From NCBI RefSeq assembly GCF_002099425.1, contig NW_018344273.1, positions 775,001 to 839,000 of the forward strand: 64,000 nucleotides of DNA. The letters are read 5' to 3'. This DNA is from Phascolarctos cinereus (Eukaryota; Chordata; Mammalia; Diprotodontia; Phascolarctidae). The translations under genes were made by a program, and so were the position numbers. The notes beneath the pieces are model-generated. The model did no database searches, had not been told where the DNA came from, and saw nothing but the letters and a program-made list of their open reading frames with translations. This document shows, one piece after another, positions 57,480 through 64,000 of the stretch. Each line of letters begins with the position of its first letter. The stretch's first letter is position 1.

Positions 57480-58640
57480 TTCTACTTTTAATAGCACCTT
57501 TATGTATTTCTTATCATCCATGAAAATTAATCTCTCTCTTCCCCTAGCCCTCCAATTGAGCATTTTAAAAAACAAAACATAATCAATCTTTCGGTACACA
57601 GTTGCATAGTCATGCGAACAATTCCCTCATTGACATGTCCAAAAATGCAAGTCTCTTTCTGCATTTAAACTTCATCAGCTTTATGTCAGGAGGTGAGTGG
57701 TGTGTTTTATCTTCATTCTTTTGGATTTGTGGTTTATCATTAGTTAGTTAATCATTAATTAGATTTCTGAAGTCTTTCAATTGTTTTATTTCTTTATGAT
57801 GCTTTTATCATTGTATGATTTTTTTCTCTATGTTCTCACTTCGCTCTACATCAGTTCAAAGAGGTCTTCCCAGTTTCCTATGAAACTGTCCATTTAATCA
57901 TTTCTTATGGCACAATAATATTTTATCACATTACATAATGGCTAAGCCTCAATTTGCTGTAGGAGATGAAACCTCAGCCTCCATTTTTGGGCTATAGTGA
58001 AAAGAGCTATCTATGCTGTACATATTTTTGTATACATTGATCATTTTCCTTTTTCTTTGGGGTATAGGACTCATAGCTGAATCAAAGGTTATGTGTGTTT
58101 TAGTAGCTTCTAAACCATAGCTCCGAATTGCTTTGCAGAATGGCTAGACCAATTCACAGCTCCATCAATAATTCCTTTCCCCCGCTCCACAGTCCATCTA
58201 ACATTTGCCATTTTCTTTTATAATCACCTTTGTCAATCTGATAGGTGTGAGGTAGAACCTCAGAGTTAGTTTAATAGTTCCTTTCTCTAATTATTAATAA
58301 CTTAGAGAATTTTTCTTATTTTTTTTGGAGTTTGTATATCTTCCTTTGAAAGCTGATTACTTGTATTTGTTGACTAGTGACTGTCTTATAAATTTGAATC
58401 AGTTACTTTTATATCTGGGATATAATATCTTATCAGAGAAATTTATTATGAATATCTTTTACCAGCTACCTATTTCCCTTTTAATTTTGACAATATTAGA
58501 TTTATTTGCATAATTAGATGATTATATCCATAGACAGAAAAGCTAATTTCTTCCCTGCTCATTTAACTTGTTTAAGATGTGACAATTTATATCTAGGCCA
58601 TTATCCACGTGGAGCTTGTCTTCATATGTGATGTGCAGCC
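57480..58640 (-). mobile_element. Old L1 LINE fragment, antisense
   Basis: It runs from 3' UTR-like sequence into ORF2 ('ccgaattgctttgcagaatggctagaccaattcacagctcc', 'gtcaatctgataggtgtgaggtagaacctcagag'). It is strongly diverged. Confidence 0.7.
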
Positions 58641-58794
58641 TTTCCTTTTCTAATCTACTCATTGAGGACGGCCTTATGGATTTGCAGATTATTTTCATAA
58701 AATTATATAAATAGGAAACTTCCTATATTAGTTGGTAGCTGTTGATAACCTCTCTGTCATCTGGTAATAAGAAAATAAGATTATCTATTTAGAA

Positions 58795-59205
58795 TTAAAA
58801 AGGACCTTAAAGGTCAATTAATCCAACCTCATCATGTTATAGATAACAAGCTGAGAGGTCAAGTCACACAAACAATATGTAGTAGAGTCAGGATCCAAAG
58901 CATTCTTTCCAAAATAAAGACTGAGATTTCCCCTATACTTTATCTTAAAGCAGCTAGTTGCTGTTGTAAATAGAGCACAAGACCTACAGTCAGGAAGACC
59001 TGAGTTCAAATCCAGCCTCAGACATCTACTAGCTGTGTAAACCTGGACAAATTACTTGATCTCTGTCTGTCTTAGTTTCTTCAACCATAAAATGGATATC
59101 ATAATAGTAGGTACCTCACATGGTTGTGAGGATCAAATGAGATAATACTTGTAAAGTGCTTAGCACATGCCTGGCACATAATAGGAGCTTTAAAAAAAGT
59201 TTATT
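58795..59205. mobile_element. MIR antisense piece followed by a sense MIR
   Basis: 58795-58910 ('aggaccttaaaggtcaattaatccaacc') is reversed. 58945-59205 ('caggaagacctgagttcaaatccagcctcag' to 'gtgaggatcaaatgagataatactt') is in sense. Confidence 0.75.
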
Positions 59206-59239
59206 CCCTTTCCTTCCCATACCTTACCTTACTCTGCTT

Positions 59240-60520
59240 CTGATGTTTTAAGAATTAGTTTTTCAGTGCTTTCAAATTTGTGCCACTTCCAGGGTGGACT
59301 TATTGGGTAAGTATTTGATCTATTATGACTGCTTTTATCATTTTTATTTTATTCAGTTCTACTCATTCATACCAGGAAGTACATTAGGGACTGCAATGTT
59401 ATAATCACAGTATGTTGGCTTTGCAGGATTTGCTGTAAATAGAGTTTATTGCAAAAATCTTTATCGATTGCTCAAATTTTTTGTCTTTTTTTGTCCAGTC
59501 CTCCATCCAGTTTCTTCCATTAAGTGCACTTGGAATGACTTTGTTTTATTAGATCTCGACACACTTTCTTAAAACTTTTTTTCTTTTTTCTCTTTCTTTT
59601 ATGAAATAATATTTTTTCTTAATCTTCCATCATCCTTCTCCACAAGATTTTTCAAATGTCTTGTAAACCTATGCTCCTATCACCGTTGGTGGCCACTTCT
59701 CTCTGCTTGGCAGAGATTAAGTATTTGATGGATAATGTGAATTTCAGTATTTTTTGGTCACCTCATTACAGAAATTATTTTATATGATTTAAACTTCCAC
59801 ATGAAATTATTAGAATCAATGTCTGTGCCCATTCTTCTATAAGTTCCCATTTTTAGTGCTGATGACTTATTTAAATCAATCAGATTACATTGTTTTCATT
59901 ATATATATGTATCTTTTTCTCATTTTTATTCTTTTAATTTTGTGTTGCTTTTTATATTTACTCTAATAAGTCAGTGATCTAATTGCATAGTGATTGATAG
60001 TTTATTCAGGAATATTCTCATCAGTAAGAAGTCATTTGCTGCCCATTAAAAAATAATCAACTTTTTGTGATGTACTTTGATGCTTGATATGGACCTGCCA
60101 CAATTTCTCAAGTTTTCTCACAAAGAAAATCATCATAATATACAGTGGAAAGCTTCTATAAGCCTTGTGCTACCTCATTCCTTACGCATGAGCCATATTC
60201 GCAAGATACTTTTACCATCTTCTGCTAGGCCCAACTTTGCATTGAAATCATGAATATTAATGCATTCCTTTAGAATTTCTGTGTTCTCATCTTCCACAAG
60301 TGATATTATCATGTTATATTCATATCATTATCATATCATACTATCTGCTACTATCTTCATGGCAATTTTTTTGTTTTGATTTGTTTTTGCCATTCTTATT
60401 TAGTTACTCGTTACATCAGATGACTTTTAAAACCTCTTGCAATTCTGATAGTCTTTCATCTCAACTATGTTAGCCCTGGAACTATCGTAGATGAGGGATG
60501 TGGATCCCTAATTATTGCTA
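59240..60520 (-). mobile_element. RTE-clade LINE, endonuclease and linker region, antisense
   Basis: The minus strand reads HDFNAKLG at about 60229-60252 and KVDYFLMGS at 60036-60062. These match the GDFNAKVG and NEIDYIL motifs of the RTE APE-type endonuclease. A linker of the type KRREVATNGDRSI follows near 59690. Many stops and shifts show it is a relic. Confidence 0.65.
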
Positions 60521-60984
60521 ATCACATGAGGTCAGTCATCTGTCCTTCATTTCCTACCTCCCTTGCCTCACATATGATTCTTCCCAACATTCCAAATCTT
60601 GGCTTTCATCTAGTCAACCACAGAGTTGAATTACAAGTCTATCACTCTATCCAATCTTGTAAGAACTAAATACCTCCTTAATGGATGCTTTCATTTCCTT
60701 CAACCCTATACTGAATATGTCCACCAACACTGCTTTATGCAAGTCTGTAATCTCCAAGAGTTTCTAAGCTCATTGATCCAAATGACTATCTTAACGAAAT
60801 CCTAATATTATTGCAACTATATATTTCTGACGAGAAAATCTGAATTCCTTCCATTAAAAATTTTCCCTTGAATTCCTCATAATCTCCTGGCAAGAAGGTA
60901 CTCTCTTTCATCAGGGGAATTGCTTAATCCAGAGCATTATTTCCAATTTCATTTGTTGAAAGCCTAATTTTACATGAAATACAG
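60521..60984. other. Unassigned DNA
   Basis: No gene recognised; it may continue the RTE 5' part or an L2. Confidence 0.35.
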
Positions 60985-61225
60985 CCCCCTACCATATACT
61001 CTATGATATAGTGATCCTGGCTTCCTTGCTGCTCCTCAAACAAGACCCCTCATCTACTGACTCTAGACATTTTCATTAATTCTCAGATATACCTGGAAAG
61101 CTCTCCCTCCTCATCTGTACCTCCTGGCTTCCTTTAGGCCCCAACTAAAATCCTATGTTCTATAGGAAGTTTTTCCTAATCCCCCTTATTTCTCTCTGCT
61201 GATTATCTCTAATTTATCATATATG
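60985..61225 (+). mobile_element. L2 LINE fragment
   Basis: 'tatagtgatcctggcttccttgctgc', 'ctcctggcttcctttaggccccaactaaaatcc' and 'gattatctctaatttatcat' follow L2. Confidence 0.75.
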
Positions 61226-61614
61226 TGTATATATGATAAATGTATCATTATACATAATATATAAACATTATATATTACATTACTGGGAAAGGTTCAAGTA
61301 CAAGTGAACTACAGAGAGTATTTGTCATCTGAGGATCAATAAACCTAAGTACTGAGAGGCTCATCAATACAAAGTTGACTAGTAGGTGATGAATTTTTGG
61401 CCATAGCTTTCCACATAAAGATTAAAAAGAATCTCATTTGTATTTGTAACTAAAAATACGTGAGTGTCATGTCTATGTTGTCTAATAAGTTATATGGGAG
61501 TTTAATTTCACCAGTACAGACTCTGATTTTGTAGGTATCAATCCAAAGTAGTTTCAAAATGCATTTGGATTCTTCTCGGGTTTGGTGAGACAAGAAACAG
61601 CAAGAAGATTACTG
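61226..61614. other. Unassigned AT-rich DNA
   Basis: No gene or named repeat recognised. Confidence 0.4.
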
Positions 61615-61825
61615 GGGAGAAAGACAAAAGAGTCAAAGTGGAAGAGGGAGGAGAGATGAGAGACAGAGAGAGAGGGAGGAAAGGAGAGAGGGAGAGAGGG
61701 AGAGAGGCAGAGAGAGATAGAGACAGAGACAGAGATACAGAGACATAAAGACAGAGAGAGGGAGAGAAGGAGAGAGGGAGAAAGGCGGAGAGACAGAAAG
61801 AGACAGACAGAACAGACAGACAGCT
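61615..61825 (+). repeat. GA-rich imperfect microsatellite
   Basis: GAGA, GGGA and GACA units over about 200 bp. Ser/Leu-rich open frames on the minus strand are artefacts of it. Confidence 0.93.
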
Positions 61826-61939
61826 GAAAATCTTCTCTAGTTCCCAAGATAGGTTAATGGTGTTCCCTAGATGGCAACACAAAGAAACAAACAAACAAAC
61901 AAGAGTAGCAGACTTCAGTGCCAAGAGGAGAAAATATTA

Positions 61940-62142
61940 CAGGTGTGGGGAACCTGCAGCCTAGAGGTCACATGTGGCCCTCTAAGTCCTCAAGTGTGGC
62001 CCTTTGACTGAATCCAAACTTTCCAGAACAAATCCCTTTCATAAAAGGTTTTGTTCCGTAAAATGTGGATTCGGTCAAAAGACCACACCTGAGGACCTAG
62101 AGGGCCACATATGACCTCTAGGCTGCAGGTTCACCACCCCTA
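61940..62142 (+). mobile_element. Fold-back hAT-type MITE
   Basis: It is two ~95-bp arms that are reverse complements at roughly 88% identity by eye, with a short spacer near 62045. The ends read CAGGTGTGGGGAACC and, reversed, TTAGGGGTGGTGAACC, close to hAT terminal repeats (CAGGGGT-type). No clear 8-bp target duplication remains. It has no coding capacity. Confidence 0.75.
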
Positions 62143-62234
62143 ACTCAGCCATTGCTAGCATTCAGAAAAGTAAATATTCGCTAGACTACAGTGCTGAGAT
62201 TGAAAGAAGCCATCAAGCAAATCAGTTTGTAGTC

Positions 62235-62505
62235 ATTTAAGGCAGCAAGGTGGCACGGTAGATATATACTGGGCCAGAAGTCAGGAAGACCCAAGTTCAA
62301 ATCAGGCTTATATTACACTAATTAGCTGTGTGACCCTGGGCAAGTCACTTTACTTCCACCTGTTTCAGTTTCCTCGACTGTAAAACAGGTAAAATAGTAG
62401 CATCTACCGTGCAGGGTTGTTATGAGGAGCAAATAAAATTGTAAAGTGCTTAGCGCAGTGTCTGGCACATAGTAAGGACTTAATAAGTATGTATACCCTT
62501 CCTAT
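62235..62505 (+). mobile_element. MIR-type SINE
   Basis: 'ggcagcaaggtggcacggtag', 'gtgtgaccctgggcaagtcac', 'ggttgttatgaggagcaaataaaattg' and 'gtctggcacatagtaaggac'. Confidence 0.85.
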
Positions 62506-62754
62506 TTAGATATGGGTACTGAAAATTCTTCTGCTTGCTTTATATCCATGTTATTTATCCTGCTATAAAGCTTTGATTGTTATTTGATCTGATCTGTCAT
62601 AGAAATTCATTGGAATGGATACTTAAAGCTGGAATTTGTATAGAACATGTCCCAAAATAGCATACCAAACCCAAGAAGAGGTTCTAATGCTATGTGGGTA
62701 TTTGAGGAAGCTACGAATCAGTATTTGATTCAAAGAAAAAAATTTTTTTAATTT

Positions 62755-62905
62755 TTTAATTTATTTTTAGGCAATTGGGGTTAAGTGACTTGCCCAGGGT
62801 CACACAGCTCGTAAGAGTCAAGTGTTTGGTCTGAGGTTGAATTTGAACTCTGGTCCTCCTGACTTCAGGGCTGGTGCTCTATCTACTGTATCACCTAGCT
62901 CCCTA
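62755..62905 (-). mobile_element. WSINE/Mon-type SINE, antisense
   Basis: A T-rich head (reversed A tail), then 'ggttaagtgacttgcccagggtcacacagc' and 'ctatctactgtatcacctagctccc'. Confidence 0.85.
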
Positions 62906-63854
62906 AAGAAAAAAAATTTAGAATGCCTAACAACACCTAAATATAATTAGTGCTGTAACTGTACCATTTTGCTGTTTGTTCAAAAAAAAAAACCCAAAAT
63001 TGCTTAATAGAACCCAAGTTTCCCTTAAGATTGGATATAGATTTTTCTCATTCCCTTCAAGCCTTTCCTTAATTTGAGTAGTCCTAGAGTTGTCTATACC
63101 TCTTAGATTTTCAATAGCTTCATACACAAGGTGAACTTTGATTTCTATCAAGAGACCTGGCAGCATTCAACTTAATAAAAAAAGAAGGCAGCTGATTTTC
63201 TTAATTCTTTCTCAACTAGCTCCGAGTATGAGAATTTCTGTCTTGTTCTCTGTCCCGCTACTGTATCTTTTCTCATTTTATGGCAAAGCAGAAATAAAAG
63301 GGACAATACCCAGTAGAGGATAGCCTCTAGTCCACAGGAAACCTATGATTGCCTGCTGTTGTTCAACTGGTAAGCTTCTCGGTAGTCCCATACTGTAATA
63401 CTCCAGATCCATTAATCAGGTTAATATTTGGCTACTAGGTTTTTTAAAGATTAATTTATTTGCATCTACATAACATGCTTTAAAATTACTCATTAAAAAC
63501 TTCCCTGTGACACACTAAAACTCCTTTGAAATGCCTTGACCTTTTCACACAGACTTGTGTTTTTGTTGGAATGTTTATAAAGGAGCTTGGAATGAAAGAT
63601 GACAACAGTCTACACTAGAAATTAATTTTTTAAACAACACACCACACCAAAGTGTTGCCATGCATTTGAGATTTGAGAATGAAACATAATTTGCACTCCA
63701 AAAAAAGGTGTACTTTATGGAACCAAAACAAAGGATAGAGGACCTGGGTGAGTGTGTGAAGGAGCTCATCGTGCAGATTCCGAATATCATGACATGCACC
63801 TATTCACAAGTATCCCCTGAATCCTAGGGAGAGAGGTAAGGAATACACTTTATA
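62906..63854. other. Unassigned DNA
   Basis: No gene or named repeat recognised. Short frames at 62927-63323 and 63575-63799 have no known motif. Confidence 0.4.
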
Positions 63855-64000
63855 TCAGGTCGTTGTGGAGAGTGGAGAGGGTGCTGGGCCTGGAGTTAGG
63901 AAGATGTCTTCTTGAGTTCAAATCTGGCCTAGGATGCTAATCAGCAGTGTGATCCTGGGCAAGTCACTTAACCCTGTTTGCCTTGTGTAAAATGAGCTAG
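63855..64000 (+). mobile_element. MAR1-type SINE, cut by the window end
   Basis: 'gtgctgggcctggagttaggaag', 'gatcctgggcaagtcacttaaccctgtttgcc' and 'gtaaaatgagctag' break off at the last base. Confidence 0.8.

Noticed and set aside
61538-61924. Ser/Leu-rich frames on the minus strand
   Set aside because: Translation of the GA-rich microsatellite.

Overview
The window reads as a gene-poor, repeat-dense piece of a mammalian, almost certainly marsupial (metatherian), autosome. The evidence is the repeat mix: marsupial-type tRNA-derived and CORE SINEs (MAR1-, THER/MIR- and WSINE-like), very many copies of the marsupial form of L2, an L1-derived 'half-L1' (HAL1) with ORF1 but no ORF2, RTE-clade LINE pieces and old L1 fragments. 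The species cannot be fixed from this alone. The sequence is AT-rich and no prokaryotic feature is present.

The only host genes I can support are three odorant-receptor loci, all on the minus strand. Locus A (24345-25301) is an intact single-exon class II receptor of 318 residues, resembling subfamily OR6K. Locus B (43236-44348) is a close paralogue broken by two small deletions whose sum is one codon. Locus C (35637-36471) is an older, more divergent receptor pseudogene that has lost most of TM1-TM3. About 4 kb upstream of A and 8 kb upstream of B lie two similar non-repeat blocks (28735-29400 and 52378-53020), each with an aligned TAATTA site and an EBF-like site. They are the best candidates for the receptors' promoters or 5' exons and indicate that gene and upstream DNA were duplicated together.

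Layout: 1-9.5 kb holds a MIR, the HAL1 (2.08-5.0 kb, flanked by a 14-bp target duplication), L2 fragments and a (TC)n tract. 9.5-14.4 kb is one long L2 copy split by four later events: an L2-tailed element with a GA microsatellite, an unassigned ~645-bp insert, an inverted L2, and half of a fold-back hAT-type MITE. 14.4-24 kb has SINEs, a CR1-like element split by an L1, and a second L2-tailed element. 24-29.4 kb is locus A with its candidate regulatory block and a 7SL RNA retropseudogene (27.38-27.65 kb). 29.4-43 kb has MIRs, an RTE piece, duplicated L1-containing DNA, locus C, an L1 with a nested L1 tail, and AT microsatellites. 43-53 kb is locus B, SINE clusters, a long L2 with nested MIRs, and the second upstream block. 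53-64 kb has MAR1/MIR SINEs, a possible solo LTR, old L1 and RTE pieces, and a complete fold-back MITE.

Functionally, only receptor A looks able to make a protein, an odorant-binding GPCR of olfactory sensory neurons. Everything else is either fossil mobile DNA or sequence I could not assign. Repeat family names come from recognition of consensus-like sequence, not from a database search, so boundaries are approximate, typically to 10-30 bp.
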